The notes below the pieces were generated by a model. It saw only the letters and a program-made list of their open reading frames with translations, was not told the origin of the DNA and ran no database searches. Positions 1 to 11,499 of a stretch of 64,000 bases of DNA are shown here, one piece after another (position 1 is the first letter of the stretch; every line of letters starts with the position of its first letter). The DNA comes from Sclerotinia nivalis (lineage: Eukaryota > Ascomycota > Leotiomycetes > Helotiales > Sclerotiniaceae): assembly GCA_029531795.1 (NCBI GenBank), contig JAPEIS010000005.1:2602001-2666000 (forward strand). The letters are read 5' to 3'. The position numbers and the translations under genes were made by a program.

Positions 1-247
1 GGGAATCCTAATAACCCCACACTCTTTTCCATATTACTTCATTTATATAATCTACACCACTCCCCCCAATTCAATACATCAAACCTTGCCCACGTACTAC
101 GTTCTTACATTTCCATCTCTTGCCATCTCAACTTTCTCGCCCTTTTCGGCTATTTTGTCTTTTGGAACTTTGCTTTCTTCTCGAATCTCTCCGTTTTCCA
201 TCTTCCCTTCTTCGATATAATCATCTGTCTTGAGCTTATCTGCAATA

Positions 248-1924
248 ATGACTACCGATGAGGAACATGGGTCAGAGGGAAAGGAAGGTAGTACCATGAA
301 AGATAATTCCCCTTCCTCCTACATTCCTAATAACTACATATTACCGGGATACAAGCTTCAAAGACTGCCAGTGATTTCAAGGGTAATTTCACCTTCCCGC
401 CCTCTAGCAGTCATTCCGGAACTCCAAGTCATTGCCTCGGAAATTCAAGTGCTTGACGGACAAATTCATTTCGGCCCTAAGACCTCAAAGGAACTCTTCG
501 AGCAAATACTCTTCGAGGAACAACATTCCCAAGAAATGAAGGAGATTTTTGATCATCGAAAAGAAGAGAACGTCAAGTTTTACAAACCAGCTCTAGCATC
601 ATTGGTTATAGAGCAAGATCTTAAAAAGGATCTAGAGCCCGTTTCGCAGGATTTGAGTTTTGTCCAATCCATCATACCTAAATATAATCATCAGTCAGAA
701 ATTCGAAAACGCAAAAAGACTATCTCGCAAACGCAATCCCAAGATGGTATAAAATTCGTATATGTCCATGCGAAGGATGATCTTTATCCCCGAAAGGTTA
801 ACGGGTCAGGTGGACGGATAATGTTAATACCCATGTTTCAGTTCTCAGAACGTGTTACCAATTTGGATGAGATCACTTGGAAGGAGACAAGGATGGTGCT
901 CTCTAAAGACCTGTCACAGGATATGTTGAATCATTGTGTCCTGCGAATTGATCATAACGATTATTTACTCAACGACTGGAGGAATTTTGCAGACCTGCCC
1001 ACGGAAGATCAAACTCTTGGAGTAACCGGTTTTGACTTGGTTAAGAATCATTTGCTTAATGGAAGATGGGTATGGATCACAAAACAAATTGATGTCTGTC
1101 GGAGGAGTATCATGATTGAGCGGACGGCTCATCTTTACGACGCTCGAATGATGTACATTTTCAGCAAGCATACGGAAGAAATGCCTTACCAACTCGAACC
1201 ACTCAAAATTTTTACTAGTTCCAGTAGTCGGACCTGGGATTGCTGGGAAAGAAGAAATTACGGAGGAGGTATGCCGCTATTGGGGGGAATACTTGTCTGC
1301 TGGGTTTATAGTGTAGGTTATAATGAGGGTGAAGGGGGACCACTGGCGTGGATAAATCATGAGGATAATAATGATTTGGCCAAGTTTCTCCGCCCGGAGA
1401 ATCATAGTCGTCATAACTACAGGGCAGTACTCGCATTTGGAAAGAGATTCGATCGTTCTCCACCTCTCCCACCTTTTCTCAGGAAAGATTCTGGCTACTG
1501 TACTATCGAACCACTCGATATCCCCGATGAATCACTTTCAGAGCCTGCGTTTCAGGCTCGGTCCAGCTCAACTGATAAATCTCGTTCAACAATACATGTT
1601 TCCCATCTGAAGCATTCGCCTGGGTGTAATGGGAAGGGAACCCCAGGATTTCACTGTGACTGTCCGGGCCCTTCTCGAGAGGCAGGTCAGGAGTTTCAGG
1701 AAGACGAGGACGAGGACGAGGATGCATTCTGCAGAAGACGCAGAAAGGAGCTGGATTTACCTGAACCAAATTCGAAACCCAATCTCAAAAAACGTTTTTC
1801 CAGATCTTCAATCTCAAATTCCGCCTTGAAATCGTGGAAGGGAAAAATTATCAGAGTTGGAAAGTTGAAGGATATGTCCGATCACAACTCAAAAGCAATA
1901 TCAGAGATTCAATGCACTGTGTAA
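248..1924 (+). CDS. Uncharacterised protein, 558 aa, with acidic patch and basic C-terminus
   Basis: I do not recognise this protein. It is an uninterrupted frame from the ATG at 248 (an upstream TTG in frame at 230 is not a credible start). The N-terminal 40 residues are polar. The middle (about residues 185-380) is Trp/Tyr-rich and looks globular, with a Gly-rich hydrophobic stretch near residue 345 that is too short to claim a membrane segment. Near residue 495 a run of alternating Glu and Asp is followed directly by an Arg-rich stretch, and the last 60 residues are basic and Ser-rich, as in a disordered tail. There is no signal peptide. It could be lineage-specific. The absence of introns over 1.7 kb is unremarkable. 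Coding status is well supported by length; function is unknown. Confidence 0.75.
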   Translation: MTTDEEHGSEGKEGSTMKDNSPSSYIPNNYILPGYKLQRLPVISRVISPSRPLAVIPELQVIASEIQVLDGQIHFGPKTSKELFEQILFEEQHSQEMKEIFDHRKEENVKFYKPALASLVIEQDLKKDLEPVSQDLSFVQSIIPKYNHQSEIRKRKKTISQTQSQDGIKFVYVHAKDDLYPRKVNGSGGRIMLIPMFQFSERVTNLDEITWKETRMVLSKDLSQDMLNHCVLRIDHNDYLLNDWRNFADLPTEDQTLGVTGFDLVKNHLLNGRWVWITKQIDVCRRSIMIERTAHLYDARMMYIFSKHTEEMPYQLEPLKIFTSSSSRTWDCWERRNYGGGMPLLGGILVCWVYSVGYNEGEGGPLAWINHEDNNDLAKFLRPENHSRHNYRAVLAFGKRFDRSPPLPPFLRKDSGYCTIEPLDIPDESLSEPAFQARSSSTDKSRSTIHVSHLKHSPGCNGKGTPGFHCDCPGPSREAGQEFQEDEDEDEDAFCRRRRKELDLPEPNSKPNLKKRFSRSSISNSALKSWKGKIIRVGKLKDMSDHNSKAISEIQCTV

Positions 1925-3406
1925 ATTGACATTAGGTACTAGAAAAGTAGTTGTTGGATTTGTGGAAGTTTACATTGAATTCTTAATCAAAGACGGGAAG
2001 CTGTGGATGTCCGGATGAGAATCTTCGAGTTGCTGATTTTAATTTCTAATTTTGAAAGCGGAGGAGAGGGAACGATCTTTTGGTTTATTCTTGGAGAATT
2101 GAGATTCATGCATCCAGGACGAGTTACAATTTTTATGGCTACATAATATACTACGTAATAATAATAGTCATAGAAGTTTTATCACCTGGGGCATTTAAGA
2201 TTCGCAACTCAACAGTGCATTTTGAGGGTACGGAGTGACATGTACAATTGAGAGATATGCCACTATTCGCACGGCACAGATGGACTAACATCAAATTAAG
2301 TTTCCTGGAATTTACACTCAAAACTTTATCTGCAGGGGCAAAGAGAAAGTACCTGCATTTTTAGCCATGGATAGGTTCGCTCTAATCTGATCTACATTAC
2401 GAGTAGATCAAACGGTCAACACTTAGATTCCATTCTCTTGTTGTCCATTTAACCTTGATATACTGATGTCGATCTTCCCTCCTCTAATGAATGGTACTGG
2501 TGACTAGTTAAAAAAGTGGGTTATGTGAATCATAATTATGAAGATCCTCTATCTTGATCTAAACATTTTCCTGCTTTTCTACATCATATTCTCCATTTAT
2601 CTTCAAATGGTATCCCAGAAAGAGTACAGTGTGGGGGCTAGGTTACTAACTAGTTGGAATTTGATGCTAGAATTTGATACTAGAAAATCGTGTTGGAACT
2701 AACTATTGGTTGTCATCTTGACACCTGCACGTCATAAAGTAAAGTTGTAACGGCTGGATATTAGTTTACTTTACTCGAGTAAGCTCTTTTGTTAATTTAA
2801 TACCCTGCATGCCTTTCTAGAATCTCATCTCTCATAGTCGGTCAATCTTTGTTATTTGGTGCTAAGGTATAATGGGTATCTGAACTAAATAGATCAACTA
2901 CTCAAGTACTATAACTACTTTTATAATCGCTCTATATACTAGTGGCGAGAGAGGAATCTAGACTCGAAGTTAAATAGATTAATAAAGAATTAAATGATTA
3001 GTCTTGGGAAGAATAGGTATTGTTGCGTGTCGGGTTCACATGCGATTGTTGAATTGTCCATCTTTTCTGCAAACTTTTCCATTCGGTGATATGGGATTTA
3101 GATATGATGTTGAGTTTGCGATGAGATGGTTAGTGGTATACTATACACTAAGGTTTGCTCTACCATTTAGTGTAGATATCAAGATGTTTTGTGAGGTTCG
3201 GGTTAGGCATTATAAGTTCTTTTTAGCTGTTGGTTCTGATGAGGAGCGATTCAGGAGCTGCTGAGGAGTTTACTGCAAAAGGGAGTTTTGGTGCGATACA
3301 TTCTCCTACCAGAACCTCCACAGTCTGTGTCTAGCTTCGATCTTCCCTCTTCTCTTGTACCATGGTTTATAACATTACAGCTCGGGTGGGTAGAGAGAAT
3401 CGTAAC
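1925..3406. other. Intergenic, no gene seen
   Basis: AT-rich sequence with short interrupted frames only. A frame at 3004-3264 starts at TTG and has no protein-like features. Nothing else recognised until the solo LTR. Confidence 0.6.
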
Positions 3407-3578
3407 TGTCGGTATATCATGTGACCAACCTCATAAGGAGCCGTACTACTAGCGAACCTAGTCCTCTTCCCTTCAAATATAAATAGCGCTCATATTTCAT
3501 AGAGTAACAATCAAGAATGAATAACACAATATACTATAATAGTACTATGCAATTAGTATCACCGAAGTGATACCAACA
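3407..3578 (-). mobile_element. Solo LTR, 172 bp, copia-like
   Basis: On the minus strand the unit runs TGTTGGTATCAC...ATACCGACA, i.e. TG...CA with short inverted ends. It is flanked by a perfect 5-bp target duplication, GTAAC (3402-3406 and 3579-3583). A second copy of the same length lies at 57296-57467, so both ends are defined independently. Bases 3556-3573 form a perfect 7-bp hairpin which on the minus strand closes a C(TTCG)G tetraloop. The TGTTGG start and 5-bp duplication suggest Ty1/copia, but no internal region is present to prove the superfamily. A solo LTR is the usual product of recombination between the two LTRs. Confidence 0.85.
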
Positions 3579-3583
3579 GTAAC

Positions 3584-3963
3584 CTTTAGTAGTTCAATCT
3601 CCAATACAGAAATTTGCGTCTTTATTCTTGTTTAGTATTCATTCTAGCTTCCAGTACTGTGATAACTTTCATTTCTGAAAAGATAGATTATTACGAGTAA
3701 TTTCTATGCAATTTTGGAAATTGATTTGTTCATAACTGTTTGGTGCTTTGGCAGTTGTGATGTTTAATACTTTAAGTGTGGCTGTGGCTGCGGCTGAATT
3801 TGTGCGGCGATGCTATGCCTGCTAAAGGGGCGGCCGCTAGGGGAAGATGATATTTACATGGATTTCTAAGCAATTGAAGTTGTCATTATTGAAGCATTGT
3901 GAATAGAAACCAGCTTTATACATTATTTCTTCAAACAAACTCTATATCATTGGTGCTTTCTCG
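3584..3963. other. Upstream region of the C6 regulator
   Basis: No gene seen. It includes a GC-richer island around 3780-3840. This is the probable promoter and leader of the regulator starting at 3964. Confidence 0.4.
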
Positions 3964-5824
3964 ATGAATGGTGTACTCCGAAGCAAAAATGGTTGTTGGA
4001 CCTGCCGTTTGCGCAAGAAGAAGTGTGACGAACGAAAACCATCACCATGTTCAATATGTGAATCTTTAGCGATTACATGCTATGGGTATGGAGCAAAGCC
4101 AGAGTGGATGGATAATGGGTTAAAAGAGAAAGAAATGGCGAATAGTATCAAACAAATCGTCAAGCACACATCACGTCGAAAGGGTCACCTAGCTGGTTTG
4201 GATAGGGGTCAGAATAATGGTGATAATAGAGAGTCTTCCACCTTCAATCTCGCACAGAAGCCCTTAACTCTATTCTCAAAAAAGAGTCACACTGTTATTG
4301 AAGATGGGAGTCATAAAAAGGCATCTTCAGAGTCTTCTCCTGCTCAGTCAGCGCATACTACATCAGTTGATACTTCCATGGTAAGATCAAAGAAAAAAGA
4401 GAATTTATGAATGATTAACAGAAAATAGGCCTTAATGCCAGGCAGTGGAAACATTCTTCTGGGTACACTGTCAGCTACGGGTGGTGAAGCCGCTTTACTA
4501 ATGCATTTCTTGGATAACGTCTTTCCACTGCAATACCCCATGTATAAGCCTGAAGTGGCCGAAGGAGGAAGAGGATGGTTACTTTCGCTTCTGTTGAAAA
4601 CTAAACCATTATATCATGCATCTATTGGTCTCAGTGCCTATCACCGCGGTGTTGTACTTCGTGAAAAAAGTTACGGTGGGTGTACAAAACCCAGTATCGC
4701 TGAACAAGAGAGCCACCTTGCCATTTGCTTGAATGAATTTCAGAATGCAATCAGATCCGCTCAGGATTCTGCGGATTGTAACTCGGTTCTCCCGGAAAGT
4801 AGTCTTGGAATCATGGCTTGTGTTGTTCAACTGGTCTTTTTCGAGGTAAGTTTCTTCTTTTGTGTAGTGCATGGTTTAGTCAAGCCTTACTGAATCTTAC
4901 AAACAGCTTTTTGGTGTACGTAAAAGCTCTTGGGAAATTCATCTACGTGCTGCTACGGATTTCCTTGGCCAGAGGTACCGAAAACATGCCACCGAGCTTG
5001 GCTTCATGATCAATGATGAGTCAACTTCCAACACGCTACGGACGGCATACGAATTGAGGGATGGCGAATCCTCCATAATCTTCTTGTTTCTTTCGGGAGT
5101 GGTTATGTGGTTAGACATAGTATCTTGTCTAACTACAGGAAAGTCACCACAACTACTTGACCTTCACCCCGTGGCATTTGGCGCGAAACCTCATATTAAG
5201 TTGGAGAAAATTATGGGTTGCAAGAACTGGGTTATGACAGAAATAGGTCGTATTGCTATGCTACATGAATCCAAACGGCACGGACTTCAGAATGGTACCT
5301 TTGATGCTCATTCATTCAAGACTCAGGCCGATGACATTAGACAAACCATCCGACGTGGACAAAATGAGCAGTTCTTGTCAGAACTTCGTATTACAAATCC
5401 AAACTCGCCCTCGCATGCCAAATCACCAATCAGGCCTCATGAAATCATCACCCGAGTCTTTACTCGTGCTGCTCACATATATTTAGAACTTGTCGTTAGG
5501 GGGTTTAAAAGTGTTGAAGAGAATCCGGACTTTTATAATATTAACACTGAACTGATGATGATGCTTTCGACCTTGCCACGTGGAGATTTGTTTCGCGCAA
5601 TAGTTTGCCCTTTATATCTCTTCGGATGTGTGGCTAAAGCAGAAGACCGAGACGTTTTCAGAAACATATTCTCTTCGCTACCGTTGAATGATCCCTTCAT
5701 GCATCATCGAAAAACCATTTTACCTCTGCTGGAGAAGGTCTGGTCTCTCAGGGATACCCGTTCAAATGATGTGAGCTGGGAAAGTGTCCTGCAACTTTCG
5801 GAGGATAAGATAATACTTCTTTGA
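3964..5824 (+). CDS. Zn2Cys6 transcription factor, 583 aa
   Basis: Predicted nuclear DNA-binding regulator. Three exons fit: 3964-4380, 4429-4845 and 4907-5824, joined by GT-AG introns of 48 and 61 bp, both phase 0. The joined frame is open throughout. The fungal binuclear zinc cluster is at residues 11-39 with spacing C-X2-C-X6-C-X7-C-X2-C-X6-C (C11, C14, C21, C29, C32, C39), followed by a basic, Ser-rich linker to about residue 135. The rest is helical and hydrophobic, as in the Fungal_trans_2 (DUF3468-like) regulatory domain that usually follows. C-terminal residues 300-580 contain repeated Leu/Trp-rich helices consistent with that family. The target genes cannot be read from the sequence. 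The nearest neighbours are not an obvious pathway, so no regulon is proposed. Confidence 0.88.
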
Positions 5825-6100
5825 GCTGGAAGTTTTTGGATTTCACTCCTTATTTCAGAACTATAAACTTGTAAATGATTAATCCAGCAACATTCATTAA
5901 TAGTCAATATCAAATTCTAAATTGCTATTTTTATCTTTTCAAATCTTTCAGCTCGATTCACTTCACTCGATTCATTAGTTAGCTTGGTATAGATTTGGTA
6001 AGGCTGAGCTAAAAGTACTCGGGTCGCAACTTTTCCTCCATACTTTATTCCTCACACAACAACACAATAATTTATTCGGATCCATTATCAATCATAAAAG

Positions 6101-7854
6101 ATGGCGAAAGTACCGTACCAAATACCAAAAGATATGAGAGAAGAATATCAAGACAAGATCGCACATCAGCGTTATCTACTGACAGTACTCCGTCCATTCT
6201 ATGGTCATAATGCGACCGGCCCAGACGTGAACAAACTTTCTCCGAGAGAGATACGAGAACTCTTGAAGATTAACAAGAACGGAGATGGTACATATGGGAT
6301 CGATGCATTTCTTACTGTCTTACGAATGGTTCTCCAACATGCCAGGACACTTGACCTACCTCCTAACGCAACTTCAAATGAAAAAATGTTTGAGAAAATG
6401 GCATGGAAGACCATGGGTTGGATCCGCATGGATGATTATCTTATGAAAGAAGAGATCATTAAAAAATTGTTGAACACCGATTCAGTCACTGAGGATACCA
6501 TGAAAGCAGTCGATCTAACATTTGAGGCACTCTATAATAGAGATGACCTGAAGAATCTCCTCAAAGAGAACAAACTACTTCAGGCAATAAGCCGAGTGTA
6601 TGTTACGAGGCCAAAGGATAAGGATGACTCAATTTGGGAAAATCGCATAATCAACCCGGAAGAGCTCCGACGAATGAATGATCTCAAAACTGATGAAGAG
6701 GTTGGAATTCCATCGTTACTCCACAATAAATTTCATCAGGATATGGAAGATAAAACATTAAGGTTCTTCTTCCACTTACCAACCTTCATATGCGTCAAAT
6801 TTGAACCAAAAAAAATGCACTGACTATCATAACCATCATCAATTCACTATTAACCACGAGGTTGTGCTAGAGAAAGAGGATGGCGGACTTCCGGTGCTTG
6901 TTGCTAAGCAAGATTATGTTTATCAACTGGCTGCTTCAATCAGGCTATCTGGAGAGCGATACGATAAAGAGGGCATGAAGGTTGTCGATGATGTCCGGAC
7001 ATACTGGATCGACGGCCAACCGATCGATACGCGAAATGTAGGTATTGAAGGGCATCAAAAAGAAATTCATATGGAAACAGAGTATAAGGAAGCTGGGAAT
7101 AAGAGATGGAGTATTGGGGAACCGGGTCGATACCTTCTTCTCTATGTTATCGTCATCCTTGCTGATGGCGCACCAAAGTCTGTCCTTGATAAGAAGTTTC
7201 CTGAATTCATCCCGATGTTTGAAGAGGAATTGGCACAAGATGATCAAACAACCCAGCCTGAGAGATCGGATAAAGTTTCATTTGATACAAATACTCGTGT
7301 TCATAGATATATTGTTCCGGATCCTGAATCCGATGAAGAACTGGAGTTTCCAATACGTGAAGGCGACAATCCATCCAAGCCAGTGATCAAGCCACAGGAA
7401 AAGTCTTCCGAAAGCAGAGAACCTGCTGAACGAGCACCTGTTGAACGAGCAGTTGTAGAAAATCCTCAACTGGAATCTCCAACCTCAGGTCGTGACTACA
7501 TTACCACTGGACCCAGACGCAGTTCAACACCCATTCCTCCACCTGGCGACAGAATTTCCAATATACGTGGTCAAGGACAACAGAGAAGAGGAACACATCG
7601 AGAGTTGGAACATAATCAACGTGATTTATCTCGTGGAAGTATGCAATCTTCATCATATGGAACTGGTCAAGAACCACGTGGCCCCATCATATGACATCAT
7701 GGATAGAGGAAGACATAACTTTGGAGACCAACCAGAACCATTTTACTCGGACCAAAACTCTCAAGCTCATCAAGGTTTTCGGGATTATAGACGTGGTGGA
7801 TTTGAAGGGTATCGTGGGCATGGTCGTCGTGGTGGGCGCGGTGGGTGGGAGTAG
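6101..7854 (+). CDS. Unknown RGG-tailed protein, frame disrupted twice
   Basis: I do not recognise the family. The ATG at 6101 opens a charged, helical frame of about 220 residues. Coding then continues in the +1 frame (acidic, then Pro/Ser/Glu-rich, to about 7690) and again in the next +1 frame, which ends at 7854 with an RGG/RG-rich tail such as RGGFEGYRGHGRRGGRGG. The first change lies between about 6760 and the A8 run at 6808-6815; the second lies at or near CCCC at 7682-7685. Dropping one base at each place would give one product of about 583 aa. No good intron explains either change: the GT sites nearby are poor donors. RGG tails are typical of RNA-binding proteins, so an RNA-related role is possible but only inferred. 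It may be a decaying gene or carry assembly indels. Confidence 0.6.
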
Positions 7855-9476
7855 CGATCCTTCCTGTTCTGATTTATCGTAGGATGGCTGATTCGTTGCG
7901 CATGCATACGTGCGAGTGGTCAGCAAATGCTGTTTAGAAAGAAAAGATTAGATTGACGGGTTGGTGCATGAAAGGGGTATGCTTTTAGGTGTCTGAATTT
8001 TCATAAATTTACACCCGTCCCCATAATTTATTCGTTTGTGACCTATTGAGTGACATGATGTGAAGTTCTTACTTTCTGACATTAGGTGTGTATATAACTA
8101 TATAACTGGCACACATATACCCCTACCTTGCCCTCCATAAATCGAATAGAATGGAACTTTTAAGCATATTTATGATTAATTATTTCTATAGATGAGGATT
8201 AACCATAGAATGATCATTTTGGATCTTGTCTCACCAGTTGATAATTGTTCGACGCACGGTCGGCCATATTTGCTATGGAAAGATTTCTATTGTGAATCAT
8301 TCATTATTCAATTTGAATGAGAAATGGAGAGGATCTTTATGATATGTGATGGAAAAGTTTTAATGGTTAGCGGGGAGTAAGTTATTGATCCTAATTATGG
8401 AAACAATGATGGTAATAACTCGTTGAATAGCCAGTATATTATTGCGATGAAAGGAGGGGGATTTGGCCTGATGATAGGAGGGGAAAATAGTGATCTGATG
8501 GTAAATAATGATGGAGATTAGGGAAAGAGGGGGGAGAGAGAAAGGGAAGAAAAGGGAGAGAGGAAAAAGAGAGAGGAAGAGATGATGATTGCTGGTAAAG
8601 AATAGAAGGAAGATGATCAGATGGTGAAGGGTGGTGAAGAGAGGGAAACGGGAGGATGATCGACGGCTATGTCTTATCCTCTTGTAAGATACAGAGGAAT
8701 GCTTGGGCAACTTCCATGAAGTTCAATGCGGTGCTCATGAACCAGTGCCCACCAAAACACGTGATTATCGAAACATCGTTCGTCCGAGCGGTAGTAATAG
8801 GGACAGGTGGTGGATGCAACATCCCGTCTTTGCTTCTTTGCTCGGAATCGTGTTTCAAATGGAATTTGACAACCTTTGAATTTCAACACAGCGGATGTCA
8901 TATACTTGTGATCTTTCGGGCTTTGTGGATGGGAAATTCCCGTTGAAATATACATCGTTAACAGGTAAATATCCCATTTTCATGGTTCAGCTTACTCTGA
9001 GTCTAGATGAAATTCAAAATTTGATAGTGGGGTTATCGAATTATTCATCATGACTAAGAAAAAGCCAAATTAATGATAAGTTGTTTACCAATTTATTGAT
9101 CAGCTAGGCAGATTTTAAGTTAGTGTTCCCTAACCTACCTAATCAAAGGGCTGAGCACGGCTCAATAAAATAACTAGCATATGTAGATCACCACTGCGGT
9201 ATGATCTCTCATTGGCTTCCACCTGTGGCACTTCCTCAATACATCAAACCTCAATTTTAACTTACAAAGCACTGACCTTCTACTATTGATGAATATAGGA
9301 AAAGGTATATAGGGTCCCATATCCTAGACGATTACTTCTACTCGTAATTACAGCACTTCTATAACCTCATATCTTCCACACTTTGTTGAGGAGTATCTTT
9401 ATTTTGATTCTCACCTCACATCGATATCTAATTTCCCAGTTGTTGAAACTAATTGAAACTATCACATCGCGAGATA
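7855..9476. other. Intergenic with GA-rich tract
   Basis: No convincing gene. Short frames on both strands at 8656-8955 overlap each other and look like chance. The notable content is the homopurine tract listed separately. The stretch 9290-9476 is the likely leader of the oxidoreductase. Confidence 0.5.
8520..8582 (+). repeat. Uninterrupted 63-nt homopurine tract
   Basis: Every base from 8520 to 8582 is A or G on the plus strand, and the flanks for another 100 bp are strongly purine-biased. Not part of any supported gene. Confidence 0.9.
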
Positions 9477-10796
9477 ATGGCGAACCTTCCCAAGAACATT
9501 TTCATCCTAGGTGGATCTTATGCCGGAGTTAGCACAGCACATAGAATCCTCAAGCAGTCAGCCAAAGCTGGACTCGCCATCAAGATCACATTGGTTTCAC
9601 CAAATACCCATGTATACTGGAACCTTGCATCCGTACGAGCAATTGTACCTGGAGAGATGCCAGATGAGAAAGTCTTTTCTTCCATAGCTACAGGATTCAA
9701 GCAATACGCAGCTGATAGATTCGAGTTTATTGTCGGTGCCGCTGAGGGGCTGGATGTGGAGAACAAAACAGTTGTTGTTTCGGGGGATAGGGGGAGATCG
9801 AGCTTGAATTACGATACCCTTATACTTGCCACTGGTTCAAGAACTAAAGAAGATTCTCCTTTCAAAGGTAAGGGAACATATCAAGAAACGCTTGACTCGT
9901 TACATGAATGGCAATCTAAGGTCAAGAATGCATCTTCTATCTATGTTGCCGGAGCTGGAGCCACAGGTATGTTCTTCCTGTATGATTAATCAATAACTTC
10001 AATACTTATATATGTGATTAGGTGTCGAAACATCTGGTGAGCTAGGTTTTGCATACGGGTCAACAAAGAAAATTACTCTGGTAAGTTGTCTACTGAAAGT
10101 TGTACCTCGGAATCCATTCAAATTGCTAACTCCCAATCCCAGATTGCAAGTGGCCCAACTATTCTTGGCGGAACTCCAGCAAGTGTCTCAAAAACTGCCA
10201 CCAAACAACTACAAAACCTTCATGTCGACATTATGGTCTCCACCAAAGTTTCTGGCTCAGCAAAGACACCTGACGGAAAATACGAAATCACATTATCTAA
10301 CGGCGAGAAAATCACCACCGATTTGTACATTCCGACTATGGGTCTCGTCCCAAATTCTTCGTTTATTCCAGAAAAATACCTCAACCCAGCAGGTTTTGCA
10401 ATCGTGGACGACTTTTTGAGGCTAAAAGGAACTGAAGATGTTTGGGTTGTGGGTGACGTGTCAGCTGTTGAGCGACCACAATATGTGAATACCGATAAGC
10501 AAAGTGTGCATGTTGCGAAGAACATTGGATTGGGATTCAAGAATTCCGAGCCATTAAGCTATAAGGTTGCTGAAAAAAGTTAGTCTGCTCCCATTTCCCC
10601 TTAATCTCGATTTCAGTTACGAGAATAATGTCATACTGACTCTACTGTAGATATGTTAGCGGTTACAGTTGGCAAAAAAGTCGGCACAGGTCATATGGGA
10701 GGAATGAAATTCCCTAGCTTTGTGGTCAACATGGTAAAGGGAAAGACTTTGTTTACTGAGAAGTTGGTGCCCATGGTCAATGGATCTGCATTCTAA
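9477..10796 (+). CDS. FAD/NAD(P)-dependent oxidoreductase, AIF/AMID type, 376 aa
   Basis: Predicted pyridine-nucleotide disulphide oxidoreductase-fold flavoprotein. Exons 9477-9966, 10022-10080, 10143-10578 and 10651-10796 join cleanly over GT-AG introns of 55, 62 and 72 bp and give 376 aa. The N-terminus has the FAD dinucleotide-binding fold (IFILGGSYAGVSTA, residues 8-21), then the ATGSR motif near residue 120 that closes the FAD domain. A second Gly-rich NAD(P)-binding motif, VAGAGATGVETSGEL (about residues 157-171), is completed by exon joining. The C-terminal FAD contact, VWVVGDVSA, is near residue 303. This layout matches the fungal AIF-like/AMID family, thought to oxidise NAD(P)H with quinone-like acceptors. 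No obvious targeting peptide is seen. The start at 9477 is chosen because the flavin motif follows immediately. Confidence 0.9.
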
Positions 10797-11029
10797 GATG
10801 ATTGTATTACTGTTAGTCGCGCTCTTCGTTTAGGGAAGATGGGGATTTAGGCGTTGTGGGGAGATGGGAAAGGAAGATACCATTTCTTTCTTTTTTCTGC
10901 TTATTAATATCTAATTATATCTATTCGATTCTTTAGACTATTGAACACCTCTGAATTGATGATACTTTGATCAACGTGAGAAAATCTATGATTTGCTGGA
11001 TTTCAAATGAATAATTCAAAACAATTAAG
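10797..11029. other. 3' flank of the oxidoreductase gene
   Basis: AT-rich, no gene seen; leads into the transposon-rich block. Confidence 0.4.
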
Positions 11030-11419
11030 TGTTACGGTCCACACAGAGATATTGGTTGTATAATTGGAAATCTCTTCAATACGGGATCCTAGCGGACAGA
11101 CGGTGGAAACCGTTGTATCGATGAATTTCTGTATTGATTTTAAAAAGAAGAGGTTTTTTAGGTTACGGTTACACAAGGATATTGATCGTAAAGCTAGGAA
11201 ATCTACAAGGGGGAGGCCTCAATGCTAAACGCAAACGTATGAACAAAGGAGCGCCGTCAATTAGCTTGGAAAATATCACGGCATGGGGAAGCTCTTGGTA
11301 ATACGATGATATTCTATGAAGGAGGAAAGAAGGTGCTAGGAGGAGCACCGACTATATAGAGGATGGATGCCTGAGGCATCCAGAGAGACTAGCTAGGAAC
11401 GGGTTGTGACCCCGTGACA
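11030..11419 (-). mobile_element. Probable LTR remnant, about 390 bp
   Basis: The unit begins TGTTACGG and ends CCGTGACA, an imperfect inverted pair. Read on the minus strand it starts TGTCACGGGGT, the same first bases as the Ty3/gypsy LTR at 59250. A TATA-like TCTATATAGTC lies inside in the minus orientation. Two related 40-bp segments occur at about 11030 and 11165. The flanks show no clear target duplication, so the borders are less certain than for the other LTRs here. Confidence 0.5.
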
Positions 11420-11446
11420 GAAACTCTAGAAAAATCTTTTTGTATA

Positions 11447-11499
11447 ACCTGGTTTATCATCATGTGGGCCATATCATCATATGGGCCACTTTTACCTCA
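11447..11499 (+). repeat. Left terminal inverted repeat of the pogo element
   Basis: Starts ACCTGGTTTATCATCATG after a TA dinucleotide at 11445-11446 and pairs with 14329-14381 with only a few mismatches. Confidence 0.85.

Noticed and set aside
3004..3264. 86-residue frame
   Set aside because: Starts at TTG, has no family features and lies in AT-rich intergenic DNA.
6762..6862. Intron in the RGG-protein gene to explain the first frame change
   Set aside because: Candidate donors (GTTCTT, GTCAAA) are poor. The only phase-compatible choice leaves a hydrophobic stretch unlike the rest of the protein, so a one-base change is simpler, though not proven.
8360..8955. Overlapping frames on both strands
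   Set aside because: They arise from the purine-rich tract and from antisense reading; no splice pattern or protein-like composition.
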